Part shown: piece after piece, positions 52,659-62,055 of the stretch | Layout: each line of letters begins with the position of its first letter | How positions within the stretch are numbered: the stretch's first letter is position 1 | Assembly (NCBI GenBank): GCA_031288175.1 | Contig: JAITRW010000040.1 | Coordinates: 1-64,000 of the forward strand | Direction: 5' to 3' | From: Tannerellaceae bacterium | GTDB lineage: Bacteria > Bacteroidota > Bacteroidia > Bacteroidales > Tannerellaceae | Length of the DNA: 64,000 nt | Made by a program: the position numbers and the translations under genes | The notes under the pieces: generated by a model | Seen by the model: only the letters and a program-made list of their open reading frames with translations | Told to the model about the DNA's origin: nothing | Database searches by the model: none

Positions 52659-53234
52659 TCAATTAGGGGTACGATAGGCGTGATAAGCGCGATTGATACT
52701 ATGCAGGAAGGCTCGGCTAGTAATGGTAGAGGCGGTAATGGCATCCACATCGCCGCCGTCTTTGGTAACAGCAAGCTTCCCCGCTTTCCGCCCAAGTATA
52801 TTCCGGCGGGCTATGTCCATACGGAACCATTCCTGCATCTTAGCGCCAAGGCCGGGAGTCTCGGCATGTTCCAAGACAGAATAGTTGATGATCGTTCCTT
52901 CGGTATCGAAACCGACAAGGATACGTATCTCTCCGGAGAAACCGTTACGGCTGGATGTCTCAACAGCAACCCCGACGAAATCATCCCCTCTCCGTGCAGG
53001 GTAGATACGGAGAGAATCGCCTTCGGGAGAGGAGACAAAGAAAGCTTCGGCGATGGGATCATTGTCGTAGGCAGGACTTACCTCCTTGAGCGCATTTTCC
53101 AAAGCAATGATTTTTGCTTTGGCAATGGGAATGGCAGTATAATGGTTTGCCACCGCTAAAAGAGCGCCTGCGCAAGCGCCTATGAGGGTCAGTGACAAGC
53201 ACATATTCGGGAAGGTGGATTTAAGTTTTTCCAT
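52659..53234 (-). CDS. rnfG: Rnf complex subunit RnfG
   Basis: 191 residues. One N-terminal membrane helix precedes an FMN-binding periplasmic domain. The Thr that takes FMN covalently lies in DAITASTITSRAF near the C-terminus, and the substrate-facing motif HAETPGLGAKM is present. Three bases separate it from rnfD. Confidence 0.93.
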   Translation of the reverse strand: MEKLKSTFPNMCLSLTLIGACAGALLAVANHYTAIPIAKAKIIALENALKEVSPAYDNDPIAEAFFVSSPEGDSLRIYPARRGDDFVGVAVETSSRNGFSGEIRILVGFDTEGTIINYSVLEHAETPGLGAKMQEWFRMDIARRNILGRKAGKLAVTKDGGDVDAITASTITSRAFLHSINRAYHAYRTPN

Positions 53235-53237
53235 GAT

Positions 53238-54194
53238 TCAGCATCCTCCGAAGTGTTTAGGTTTTGTGTAAGTGTTAATGAGAGGGGTACAAGCATTCAT
53301 AATGAGGATAGCAAAGGCCATACCTTCGGGATACGCGCCGAAGAGACGAATAATCGCTGTCAGCAATCCAATACCTGCGCCGTAGACTAACATTCCAACG
53401 GGAGTCATAGGAGAAGTGACATAGTCTGTGGCCATGAAAATGGCACCCAAAAGCAATCCCCCTGAAAAGAGATGGATGAGGGGGGATATGTATTGCGTGG
53501 GGTCGACGGCATGCATAACACCTGTGAAAAGGATAGTGGAGGCCATGACGGAAAGGGGGATATGCCAAGTGATGGTTTTCCGCACCAGCATGTAACACAA
53601 ACCCCCGATCATTGCCACGCCACCGGCTAATCCAAGACTTCCGCCCATATCTCCCGACAATAGGCTGCCTACACCTTGCGGCAAAGCTGTTGCGCCGCCT
53701 GACTGCAAGACCGTCAAGAGCGTCGCGCCTGTCTCTGCATCGGTATAGTCCATAGGGAAGAACCCGGGGACAGGCCAAGTGGTCATTTGCGCCGGAAAAG
53801 ATATCAACAGGAAAATACGCCCTACCAAAGCAGGGTTGAAGATGTTGTTCCCCAATCCTCCGAAGGGCATCTTACCGATACCTATGGCGGCGATCGCTCC
53901 GACGATGACTATCCACACAGGAAGGTTGGACGGTAGATTCAAGGCCAGCAGAACACCGGTCAAGATAGCGGATCCGTCATTGATAGTCGAAGTTTTTCGC
54001 ATCAAGTATTTCTGTATCGCCCACTCAACGGCTACGCAGGAGACGACCGATACCGTCGTTACCATCAGCATCCCCAATCCATAATAATACAAGGCTACTA
54101 TACAGGCGGGGATGAGCGCCACAAGTACGCTTAGCATGTTTTTGCTTACGGTGTCTCCACTATGGATGTGGGGAGAAGAGGAAACGTACCACAT
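53238..54194 (-). CDS. rnfD: Rnf complex subunit RnfD
   Basis: 318 residues from the ATG at 54194 (MWYVSSSPHIHSGDTVSKNM); the track ORF begins inside rnfC. Helices with LALNLPSNLPVWIVIVGAIAAIGIGKMPFGGLGNNIFNPALVGR-type RnfD/NqrB sequence, and the FMN-attachment region TDAETGATLLT, are present. It is part of the membrane channel and electron path. Confidence 0.93.
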   Translation of the reverse strand: MWYVSSSPHIHSGDTVSKNMLSVLVALIPACIVALYYYGLGMLMVTTVSVVSCVAVEWAIQKYLMRKTSTINDGSAILTGVLLALNLPSNLPVWIVIVGAIAAIGIGKMPFGGLGNNIFNPALVGRIFLLISFPAQMTTWPVPGFFPMDYTDAETGATLLTVLQSGGATALPQGVGSLLSGDMGGSLGLAGGVAMIGGLCYMLVRKTITWHIPLSVMASTILFTGVMHAVDPTQYISPLIHLFSGGLLLGAIFMATDYVTSPMTPVGMLVYGAGIGLLTAIIRLFGAYPEGMAFAILIMNACTPLINTYTKPKHFGGC

Positions 54195-54211
54195 AGTGCT
54201 GCGATTAGTAT

Positions 54212-55564
54212 TTATACATTGGTTGCCTTGCGGGCACGAATAATGCCCATCACTTTGTTTTTGCCTTGCCGGATATGGTCTAACAAGGGACGAGCGGCAG
54301 GACAAGTGTAACTGCATGAACCACACTCAATACAGTCTACGATGTAGTTTTTTTCCGCCATTTCCCACTGAGTAAACTCTGCTGCTGTGGACAACAAGGT
54401 TGGATTGAGTCCCATGGGGCAAGCGTTGATACATTTGGCGCAACGGATACAATTACTTTCTTCCTGTCGGACAGATTCTTTTCTCGTCAGTAGTAGAATA
54501 CCGGATGTACCTTTTGTCACCGGAACATCGGTACTGATCAAAGCCTTTCCCATCATGGGACCTCCACCGATGATTTTTCCCGTGTCTTTGGGCAAACCAC
54601 CTGCGGCTTCAATCAATGCGACGACAGGTGTCCCGATACGTACCCTGAAATTAGACGGTTTCGCCAAGGTTTTACCTGTTACGGTGACAATTCTCTCAAT
54701 AAGGGGTTTGTTTTTCTGTACAGCCTCATAGACGGCAAAAGCTGTCCCTATATTTTGCACTACGGCTCCGACAGAAATAGGCAATGCCCCGCTTTTGATT
54801 TGACGGCGAAGCACGGCATCAATCAATTGTTTCTCTCCTCCCTGTGGATATTGCACTTTGAGGGGTATCACCTCTATTCCTTCGAAACGTTTTATCAACT
54901 CGCTCAAAAGATTGATAGCATCCGGCTTATTCTTTTCAATTCCTATGACGGCTCGCCGTACTTTCACTGCCTGCATCAACAAAGAGATGCCGATCAAAAT
55001 TTCTTCTCCTTTGGACAACATCAATGCGTGATCTGCCGTCAGGTACGGCTCACACTCCACGGCGTTAATGATCAGTATTTCAGCACAGGTTGCAAGTGGC
55101 GGCGAAAGGGATAATTTTACGTGAGTAGGGAACGTTGCGCCTCCCATTCCTACGATGCCGGCGGTGGCAATTTTCCTGATAATCTGTTCGGGCGTGAGGG
55201 TACAGTTACGGACTATTGCTATACTGTGGTCTATGTTCTCTTCCCATTCATCGCCTTCCACCTCTATATGTATAGCCGGACGCTTATAACCACTTGCATC
55301 GATCACTGTGTCAATCTTTTCTACCGTCCCCGATACGGGCGAGTGTACACCAGCCGAAATGAAACCTGCGGCTTCACCCAATAAGGTTCCTACTTTTACT
55401 CTCGTCCCTTTCTGTACAAGGGGATTTGCAGGAGTCCCTATGTGTTGCCACATGGGAACAACTACCCGTGCCGGTATCCCCAAAGGGATTATCCCTTGCC
55501 CTGCCGATAGTTTACTTTCCGGCGGGTGAATGCCTCCTATTCGAAACGTTTTTGTCATAGTCAC
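54212..55564 (-). CDS. rnfC: Rnf complex subunit RnfC
   Basis: 450 residues. The N-terminal RnfC barrel-sandwich (GGIHPPESK, TLLGEAAGFISAGVHSPVSG) is followed by a Rossmann-like NADH/FMN domain (GMGGATFPTHVKLS, INAVECEPYLTADH). The C-terminal 4Fe-4S motifs are CIRCAKCINACP and CIECGSCSYTCP. It is the peripheral NADH-binding subunit. It lies 65 bases after rnfB. Confidence 0.95.
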   Translation of the reverse strand: MTMTKTFRIGGIHPPESKLSAGQGIIPLGIPARVVVPMWQHIGTPANPLVQKGTRVKVGTLLGEAAGFISAGVHSPVSGTVEKIDTVIDASGYKRPAIHIEVEGDEWEENIDHSIAIVRNCTLTPEQIIRKIATAGIVGMGGATFPTHVKLSLSPPLATCAEILIINAVECEPYLTADHALMLSKGEEILIGISLLMQAVKVRRAVIGIEKNKPDAINLLSELIKRFEGIEVIPLKVQYPQGGEKQLIDAVLRRQIKSGALPISVGAVVQNIGTAFAVYEAVQKNKPLIERIVTVTGKTLAKPSNFRVRIGTPVVALIEAAGGLPKDTGKIIGGGPMMGKALISTDVPVTKGTSGILLLTRKESVRQEESNCIRCAKCINACPMGLNPTLLSTAAEFTQWEMAEKNYIVDCIECGSCSYTCPAARPLLDHIRQGKNKVMGIIRARKATNV

Positions 55565-55629
55565 ATTCTTTATATCCCCGTCTACACTTAAATTACGGTT
55601 ATTCCTCTCATCCCTTCATAAGAGATCGC

Positions 55630-56490
55630 TTACGCACGTAAGGATTCCGCTTCTTTCGTGTCTTCCTTCTTTCGAGCAGGGAAGTTTATTTCCCTGATAA
55701 TTCCCTGTGGGCACACTTCAACACATTTACGGCAGAGCTTACATTTCGTGTGGTCAATACGAGCAAGGTTATTGTCTACCACGATAGCTTCAAAACGACA
55801 TTCTTTCGCGCACCTGCCACAACCTATACAAGCCCGTCCACAAACCTTTCGGCAGGTAGCACCCTTTTCTTCGTTACTACAGGGTATGATCACCCGTCGA
55901 TTTTTCGGTCCTTTTTTCCGTAATTCAATGATACCTTTCGGGCAGACTTTCACACAAGCTCCGCAGGCCGTACAACGTTCTTCATCTACTTCGGCAAGCC
56001 CCGTTTCACTATTCACGACAATGGCCCCGAAAGAACAAGCCTCCGCGCAATCGCCATAACCCAGACAACCAAAGGTACATCTTGTTTCTCCTCCATACAA
56101 GCCCGAAACTATACTGCACTGTTGTACTCCATTGTAAGTGTTTGTCTTGCTACGTACATTTCGTTCACCTCCGCATCGTACCACGGCAACCAAAGGTTCC
56201 ACTCCTTCACTCAACCCTGCTATTCCTAATATTCCGCCAATCTTTTCCATGACTGCTTTTCCCCCGACAGGACACAACAATCCATCCAATGTCTTCACTC
56301 CTACACAAGCAGCCGCAAAACCACCACAACCGGCGTAACCACAGCCGCCGCAATTTGCACTCGGCAAGGCTTCCAAAACCAACTCTATACGCGGATCCTC
56401 CTCAACCTCAAACTTTTTCGACACTACATACAGTAACGTCGCACCCACTGCACCGATCATTCCTAACGATAGAGTGGCCGTTACAATCAT
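55630..56490 (-). CDS. rnfB: Rnf complex subunit RnfB
   Basis: 286 residues. One N-terminal helix leads to the CGGCGYAGCGG cluster motif near residue 47 and further 4Fe-4S motifs (CTACGACVKVCPKG, CIGCGRCAKECRFEA, CKLCRKCVEVCPQG). It accepts electrons from reduced ferredoxin at the membrane. The start overlaps the rseC-like gene by ATGA. Confidence 0.95.
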   Translation of the reverse strand: MIVTATLSLGMIGAVGATLLYVVSKKFEVEEDPRIELVLEALPSANCGGCGYAGCGGFAAACVGVKTLDGLLCPVGGKAVMEKIGGILGIAGLSEGVEPLVAVVRCGGERNVRSKTNTYNGVQQCSIVSGLYGGETRCTFGCLGYGDCAEACSFGAIVVNSETGLAEVDEERCTACGACVKVCPKGIIELRKKGPKNRRVIIPCSNEEKGATCRKVCGRACIGCGRCAKECRFEAIVVDNNLARIDHTKCKLCRKCVEVCPQGIIREINFPARKKEDTKEAESLRA

Positions 56491-56909
56491 AACGGATACT
56501 GTTTTTGCACCGTTAACTCGAAACGTTTCTCCATACTACCACGCCATATATATAAACTACCGAAGTAAACCCCTGCAAACAAAAGGCCTCCCAAAGCGCT
56601 CACCGCTTCTCCCCATCCTAATGCCAATCCTCCTGCCGTTACGACCAATATTCCCAGCATCGGCCATACAAAAGCAATAAACACTGCCTGTATCCCCTGA
56701 GAAGCCCGTCCGCTTACCAAGACTGTTTCCCCTTCCGTAAACTTTTCCCCTTTTTTAATGCTCAACTCTATCTTTTTTTCATTCCCTTCCTCACTGCACA
56801 TCGCCCCTGCAACGCACCCTCCACAAGCCGATTCACAAGGCACGCGTACTATCATTTTGTCACCAACCACCCGCTCCACTACGGCGTACTTTCGCATTTC
56901 TCCTTTCAT
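56487..56909 (-). CDS. RseC/SoxR-reducing-type membrane protein
   Basis: 140 residues (136 if the internal ATG MRKYAVV is used; AAAGGAG lies between the two starts). A Cys cluster CESACGGCVAGAMC near residue 25 is followed by two membrane helices (about residues 75-120). RseC-like proteins commonly precede rnf genes and belong with SoxR reduction or Rnf function. It is the first gene of the operon, with a promoter at 56942. Confidence 0.88.
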   Translation of the reverse strand: MKGEMRKYAVVERVVGDKMIVRVPCESACGGCVAGAMCSEEGNEKKIELSIKKGEKFTEGETVLVSGRASQGIQAVFIAFVWPMLGILVVTAGGLALGWGEAVSALGGLLFAGVYFGSLYIWRGSMEKRFELTVQKQYPL

Positions 56910-56941
56910 TTTGCCATTACTTCCTTAGGCTGAAACGCAGA

Positions 56942-56949
56942 CAAACGTA
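56942..56949 (-). promoter_or_regulatory. -7 box for the rseC-rnf operon
   Basis: Minus strand TACGTTTG with a TTG element at a fitting distance upstream (TTG, 19 bases, TACGTTTG), 33 bases before the ATG. Confidence 0.6.
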
Positions 56950-57004
56950 CACAAAATCGGAGAACTCACAAGATCTCCAGCCTATGGAGGTTATACTCCA
57001 TTGA

Positions 57005-57733
57005 TTACAAAAAGACTTCATCCGTTTCGGTTACCGGATCGGAATTGTCGACAGGTGTCTCATTTCCATCGGATTCAGGGGGTTCGGCAGGGATTCTATC
57101 AGGACGGAAGATAAAAGAAGAAGTAGCGCTACCATACTCTGTGGTGACAGTGACAGCGCCTTGCTGAGTACCCATGGGAACACGAACTATCAAACTATCA
57201 CGTTCTACACTGAGAACTTCGGCATCAAGTTCAGGAGAAAAGATGACGACCGGCGGATTACCCTGCACGTCGGCATAGAAATGTGCACCATAAAGGGTTA
57301 CTTCAACACTATCGGCCGCCTGTAAATCGGAGATAGCCCTGATATAAGGTACCGGAAGTTCGACGAAAAAGGGAGAATAGACGAAAAAAAGGCCATCAGA
57401 GGTACGCAGATATATACTGTGTGTGATCACGTTGGGAATTTCATTGGGGATAGAGACGATAAAAGTAGTTGGAGTTACAAACACGGGATTTAATGTTGCC
57501 TCTATGTCGTTGAAAGTGACCCCACAGATCTTTTCTAATCCTTCACCTACGAAGGCTATCGTACTGCCTCTTGGCGCTCGCGATATTGGGACAATATTCG
57601 TGGGATCAGTGAAACGTATATAATGGACGATGACTTTCCTTTCCGGATCTTCCTCGTTGTCACAAGAGGAGAAGGAGACAATAGGGAGGAAAGCTATAAA
57701 AAGCAGCAGTTTGTTTGTATACAACATCTTCAT
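57005..57733 (-). CDS. IPT/TIG-domain lipoprotein, partner of the SusC-like receptor
   Basis: 242 residues. The signal peptide ends IVSFSSCDNEE, a lipobox. Two Ig-like IPT/TIG folds follow: GSTIAFVGEGLEKICGVTFNDIEA with PTTFIVSIPNEIPN, and VEVTLYGAHFYADV with LIVRVPMGTQQGAVTVTTEYG. The C-terminal tail is acidic and low-complexity. It is encoded 30 bases after the receptor and probably sits on the surface as an accessory subunit. No SusD-like gene is present. Confidence 0.75.
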   Translation of the reverse strand: MKMLYTNKLLLFIAFLPIVSFSSCDNEEDPERKVIVHYIRFTDPTNIVPISRAPRGSTIAFVGEGLEKICGVTFNDIEATLNPVFVTPTTFIVSIPNEIPNVITHSIYLRTSDGLFFVYSPFFVELPVPYIRAISDLQAADSVEVTLYGAHFYADVQGNPPVVIFSPELDAEVLSVERDSLIVRVPMGTQQGAVTVTTEYGSATSSFIFRPDRIPAEPPESDGNETPVDNSDPVTETDEVFL

Positions 57734-57763
57734 CTTCTCAGAATTTTAGTAAGAAGGTTGCAG

Positions 57764-59935
57764 TTAGAAGCGAACGTGCAAGGCAAGCGTGGCACCGCGG
57801 TAAGGAGGATAACCAAAGACATTTGTTTCGGGATCAAAACCGCCACCGGTAGTGAAAACATACGGGTTCTGTACAGAGGCTTGTATTTTAAGGGCGCCAA
57901 TAGAGAGGGATTTTATGAGGCTGACAGGGAAGGAGTATCCAATAGCGATATTATGGATACGGATAAAAGCATCAGGTTCAGAACTATATACAGCGACATG
58001 CATACTCCCCTCTTCTTCAAAATAATCGGAAATAATGTAATTTCGGGAACTGTTGGTACCGGTTAGGGAAAGGATCGCTTCCCATCCCCGAAAAGTCGCC
58101 GTATTGTGAAAGCCGAATACCATACCGGAGTAAGAGGAGGCATTTAACGCCGATACCCAACGGAAATTCGGGAGATCAATATTGACGCTTCGTACCGACA
58201 AGTCAAATCCACGATGGAGGTGATCACCGGAAACATGATCGGGAAAGTCGGGGTTATACTCAAGATCACTGTCATAGAACCGCGTGTAGGTGTCAAAAGT
58301 CAGCGCAAAACGGTCTTCCAGGAAGGCGATATCTATCCCTGTATTCTCTCCACGGCCAAAAATACCGGCGCGAAGTTTTAAGGTAGAAAGATAGGGGTTG
58401 CCACGCAGGAACGGTTCGTCGGCAATCGACCATGCCAAAGAAAGTCCAGGCATTAGATCGGCGTTGTTGCCGGAAAAGAGGGGCCTATTGTCAGCACGCA
58501 GAGTTAAAGCGACGTGGTAACGCTTATCGTATTCATAACGGAAGTTTCCATAGACAGCCTGACCGTTGTCATCGTAGAAAAAAGCCATTGCCTCGAAGCC
58601 TGCAAGAAAGGCAATACGGTGACGTCCCTTAGTATGTGTATAAGACAACCTGTTTTTCCATCGCCAACAGGACTGCCCGTAATCAGGCTCACCATTAAAA
58701 TAATTTCTGTTTTCTTGAAAGCCGTATTCACTACGCAGGGAGAAACCCTTGAAGGGAGTAAGCTCGGCATAGAGTATACCTGCGATGTACTCCTTATCAT
58801 AATACTTTCCCTGTGTGAGCGCATTCCAAACGGGATGCTTCCCTCCCCAACTTCCATCAAAATTATATACCGGTATATCAGGCGGTGTACGGAGAAGCGT
58901 AGCAAAGAGGGCTTCGTTGACGCTCGTCTTTTCTGTCTGCGCAAAAGACAGGGAAGCGCCGACGGCAAGCCATCTGGTCACATCGGCATCCACTCTTGCG
59001 CGTGCATGGAAACGAGAGAAATCCGAACCGATAACCGTCCCTTCCTGCTCTAACCATCCGGACGAGGCTACCAGCTTTAAGCGCTCTGTACCACCCTGAA
59101 GACTAACTTGGTGTGTCTGCATCAACCCTTGACGGAATACCTCTTTCTGCCAATCCGTCCCCTCACCAAGCAACGAAGGGTCCAGAAATTCTGCCGACAC
59201 CCGCTGCCAATGTTCCTTGATATAGGTTGCATATTCACGCAAGTTCATATGAGGTATGATACGTCCTGTTTCCTGCAACGACAAACCGCCGTCGTAAGTA
59301 ATCGTTGTAGCTCCCGCTTTCCCACCACGCGTGGTAATAAGGATAATCTCTTCACTCCCCTCTTTCCCATAGAGGGCTATGTCGGCAGCTTCTTTGACCA
59401 CTTCTATATTCACGATATCCGACGGCGACAAAGCCTCAATATCGTTACTGTTCCAAGGTATCCCATCTACCACATACAGAGGTTCTCCCCGCGCACCAGA
59501 TACACTCACAGTACCAATCGCTCCGGGTGCCCAAGAGTTACGGAACACCTGTACCCCCGTTATCTTCGTCTGTAATATTTCATCTAAGGTGACGGTTGTA
59601 GGTTCCCAAAGACGTTCTTCAGGCGCCATTTCTTCCGTATGGAGACGTATACGGTAAAGGGTTTGCCCCGTTTTAAGAGTTACCGTTTGCCGACTATACC
59701 CTGTTGACGAAACTAAAATATTACTCCCCGAAGGTGCTGTCAGCAGGAATTCTCCCAAACGGTCTGTCATCGTTTCATTACCAGTTCCTTCCTGTACAAC
59801 CGTTGCTCCCACAACCGGTTGTCCATCGGTTACTGAGGTTACGACACCCCGCACCGTCACTCCAGGCTGTTGCTGAGCGGCGACACCCCAAGCCATACAA
59901 AGGCAGAAACACCCTATCCACTTTTTTCCTCGCAT
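57764..59935 (-). CDS. SusC/RagA-type TonB-linked outer membrane receptor, short
   Basis: 723 residues from ATG 59935 (MRGKKWIGCFCLCMAWGVAAQ), which leaves a proper signal peptide. A CarboxypepD_reg-like domain (VTVRGVVTSVTDGQPVVGATVVQ) is followed by a plug with the SusC signature (PLYVVDGIPWNSNDIEALSPSDIVNIEVVKEAADIALYGKEGSEEIILITTRGG) and a barrel ending ..ATLALHVRF. It is shorter than the usual 950-1050 residues, so some extracellular loops are reduced. It works with the IPT lipoprotein; substrate unknown. Confidence 0.85.
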   Translation of the reverse strand: MRGKKWIGCFCLCMAWGVAAQQQPGVTVRGVVTSVTDGQPVVGATVVQEGTGNETMTDRLGEFLLTAPSGSNILVSSTGYSRQTVTLKTGQTLYRIRLHTEEMAPEERLWEPTTVTLDEILQTKITGVQVFRNSWAPGAIGTVSVSGARGEPLYVVDGIPWNSNDIEALSPSDIVNIEVVKEAADIALYGKEGSEEIILITTRGGKAGATTITYDGGLSLQETGRIIPHMNLREYATYIKEHWQRVSAEFLDPSLLGEGTDWQKEVFRQGLMQTHQVSLQGGTERLKLVASSGWLEQEGTVIGSDFSRFHARARVDADVTRWLAVGASLSFAQTEKTSVNEALFATLLRTPPDIPVYNFDGSWGGKHPVWNALTQGKYYDKEYIAGILYAELTPFKGFSLRSEYGFQENRNYFNGEPDYGQSCWRWKNRLSYTHTKGRHRIAFLAGFEAMAFFYDDNGQAVYGNFRYEYDKRYHVALTLRADNRPLFSGNNADLMPGLSLAWSIADEPFLRGNPYLSTLKLRAGIFGRGENTGIDIAFLEDRFALTFDTYTRFYDSDLEYNPDFPDHVSGDHLHRGFDLSVRSVNIDLPNFRWVSALNASSYSGMVFGFHNTATFRGWEAILSLTGTNSSRNYIISDYFEEEGSMHVAVYSSEPDAFIRIHNIAIGYSFPVSLIKSLSIGALKIQASVQNPYVFTTGGGFDPETNVFGYPPYRGATLALHVRF

Positions 59936-59972
59936 ATCACATTTGTTCCCCACGATTCCCTTTTTACGGCGA

Positions 59973-59988
59973 CAAAGATATACCTTTG
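59973..59988. promoter_or_regulatory. Abutting divergent -7 boxes
   Basis: CAAAGATA-TACCTTTG: the minus strand TATCTTTG serves the SusC-like gene and the plus strand TACCTTTG serves frr. The two boxes touch back to back, so only one polymerase can bind at a time. Confidence 0.6.
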
Positions 59989-60018
59989 CTGTGTAATCTG
60001 GCGTAACAGTCTACTCTT

Positions 60019-60579
60019 ATGACCGATATCAAGCAATACGTGAAGGACGCGGAAGCCAAAATGGCACAAGCGGTAAATCACTTGGATGAACTGCTGGGAC
60101 GTATCCGCGCAGGAAAGGCCAGCCCTAAAATATTGGATGGGGTGAAGGTGTCTTATTATGGTAATAATGTTCCCCTTTCCAGCGTGGCATCCGTAAATAC
60201 ACCCGATGCCAAGACCATCCTTATCACTCCATGGGAAAAGGCCCTCATCAAGGAAATAGAGAAGGCTATCCTCAATTCGGAAGTAGGGATCACCCCTGAC
60301 AATAATGGGGAAACGATACGACTGAATATCCCGCCGCTGACCGAAGAACGCCGCCGTCAACTTGTCAAACAGGCTAAGCAGGAGGCTGAATCGGCTAAGG
60401 TCGGTGTCCGTAACGCTCGTCGTGAAGCCATTGACCTCATCAAGAAGTCTATCAAGGAAGGTATCCCCGAAGACCTCGGAAAGGATACCGAAATGGATGT
60501 ACAGAAACTACATGACAAGTATATCAAAAGTCTTGACGAACTCACTGCGTCCAAAGAGAAGGAAATCATGACCGTCTGA
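60019..60579 (+). CDS. frr: Ribosome recycling factor
   Basis: 186 residues, normal length. [42 protein letters not shown] and [30 protein letters not shown] are family hallmarks. It splits post-termination ribosomes with EF-G. TGATG overlap with rsgA. Confidence 0.97.
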   Translation: MTDIKQYVKDAEAKMAQAVNHLDELLGRIRAGKASPKILDGVKVSYYGNNVPLSSVASVNTPDAKTILITPWEKALIKEIEKAILNSEVGITPDNNGETIRLNIPPLTEERRRQLVKQAKQEAESAKVGVRNARREAIDLIKKSIKEGIPEDLGKDTEMDVQKLHDKYIKSLDELTASKEKEIMTV

Positions 60580-61520
60580 TGGAGCTGCAAGGCCTCGTCA
60601 CTCGTAATACGGGTTCCCGATACGATGTCCGTACCTATGAAGGGAAAACTTTCACGTGCACGCTGTCTAATGCTTACCGCCTTCGAGAGATTCGGACGAC
60701 TAATCCTGTTGCTATCGGTGACATTGTTACTCTAAGTTTTTTGAACGATGCTACCGCTATTATCACTGCCATCGCACCACGGCGCAACTACATCATCCGG
60801 CGTTCTACTAATCTTTCGAAAGAGGCGCATATCCTTGCTGCCAATATTGACCGTGCTCTCCTACTCGCCAACCTTAACCATCCTCCAACGACTACAATCT
60901 TCATTGATCGTTTTCTTGCCACCGCTACTGCCTACAACATCCCTGTCATTCTCGCTTTCAATAAGTCTGACCGTTATACTGCCAGCGAACGTACTGAATC
61001 CCTGCGTCTTATCGAATTATACGGAAGCATCGGCTATCCGTCGCATCTCATTTCCACATACAGTGGTGAAGGGATGGACGATCTAAGAACCGATCTTACC
61101 GAGGGATTGACTCTCCTTTCCGGACATTCCGGCGTAGGTAAAACATCCCTTATCAATTACCTTGTACCTCATGCCAAATTACCTGTGGGAGAGTTTTCCG
61201 AACATCATCACCGCGGTACCCATACCACCACAATTTCACTTGTCGTCCCTTATTTTCAAGGCACTTATCTCATTGATAGTCCGGGAATAAAAGGTTTTGC
61301 TACCATTGATATAGGTTCACAAGAAGTCACTCATTATTTTCCCGATCTCTTTCGCATAGCGCAGGAATGTCGTTTCGATAATTGTACGCACCGACATGAA
61401 CCCGGATGTGCCGTTCTTGAGGCTCTCCATGACGGGCGGATCTATCCGTCGCGCTATAAATCATACCTGAATATTTTTGAAGATGTACTGCATCCCAATC
61501 GTTACCGCCCTCCTCATTAA
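60579..61520 (+). CDS. rsgA: Ribosome small subunit-dependent GTPase RsgA
   Basis: 313 residues. An OB-fold N-terminus is followed by a circularly permuted GTPase: NKSD first, then LSGHSGVGKTSLINYL, then RGTHTTT and DSPGIKGF. The zinc finger reads CRFDNCTHRHEPGC. It assists late 30S maturation. Co-transcribed with frr. Confidence 0.96.
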   Translation: MELQGLVTRNTGSRYDVRTYEGKTFTCTLSNAYRLREIRTTNPVAIGDIVTLSFLNDATAIITAIAPRRNYIIRRSTNLSKEAHILAANIDRALLLANLNHPPTTTIFIDRFLATATAYNIPVILAFNKSDRYTASERTESLRLIELYGSIGYPSHLISTYSGEGMDDLRTDLTEGLTLLSGHSGVGKTSLINYLVPHAKLPVGEFSEHHHRGTHTTTISLVVPYFQGTYLIDSPGIKGFATIDIGSQEVTHYFPDLFRIAQECRFDNCTHRHEPGCAVLEALHDGRIYPSRYKSYLNIFEDVLHPNRYRPPH

Positions 61521-61560
61521 ACAAGAATGTATACAAGTATAACTTTAACCGGTTCAAAAT

Positions 61561-61968
61561 ATGGTAGACAAATACAAAGTACTTATTGAGAAAGAATACC
61601 GGACTTTCTATGAGAATGATTTACAAGATGCAAAAGGGTACCATCGTTCCGCTAACCAGTTTTTTACTCGTGGAGAAAAATATGCGGCTCTTACCTATCA
61701 TATTGCATCGTTGGCACTTGAACGGTATCTTGTAGCACTTTGTCATTTACATTGCGAGGAGCCGGGTAACCATAACTTCGTAGCCCTCATGCAGACAGTG
61801 GAGCGATTTGTGGACATTCCGCGGGAACTGTCACAGCAGATCCGTGCTCTTGACCACCGGTTCGGACTTTGTTCCTTGGATACTATCGCCACAGACAAGC
61901 CTCTTACTTCTTTGGATGCCAGTCATCTCCTCCGTATCCTCTCCACGATTGCGAAAATGGTGCGTTAA
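61561..61968 (+). CDS. HEPN-like domain protein
   Basis: 135 residues, all helical by appearance. AKGYHRSANQFFTRGEKYAALTYHIASLALERYLVALC and FVALMQTVERFVDIP resemble HEPN folds. A possible R-x-x-x-H (IRALDHRF) is one residue shorter than the RNase motif R-x4-6-H, so catalytic activity is doubtful. There is no partner nucleotidyltransferase (MNT) gene. It is 40 bases after rsgA, perhaps co-transcribed. Confidence 0.55.
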   Translation: MVDKYKVLIEKEYRTFYENDLQDAKGYHRSANQFFTRGEKYAALTYHIASLALERYLVALCHLHCEEPGNHNFVALMQTVERFVDIPRELSQQIRALDHRFGLCSLDTIATDKPLTSLDASHLLRILSTIAKMVR

Positions 61969-62013
61969 GTAAAGAAAAGAATATAAGAAAACTTCTTGCG
62001 TTTGTATAAATAG

Positions 62014-62021
62014 TACTTTTG
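62014..62021 (+). promoter_or_regulatory. -7 box for mutA-mutB
   Basis: TACTTTTG, a TAnnTTTG match, 34 bases before the mutA ATG at 62056. Confidence 0.5.
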
Positions 62022-62055
62022 GCGGTCGTTTTTTAGGTGATCATGGTGCGATATT

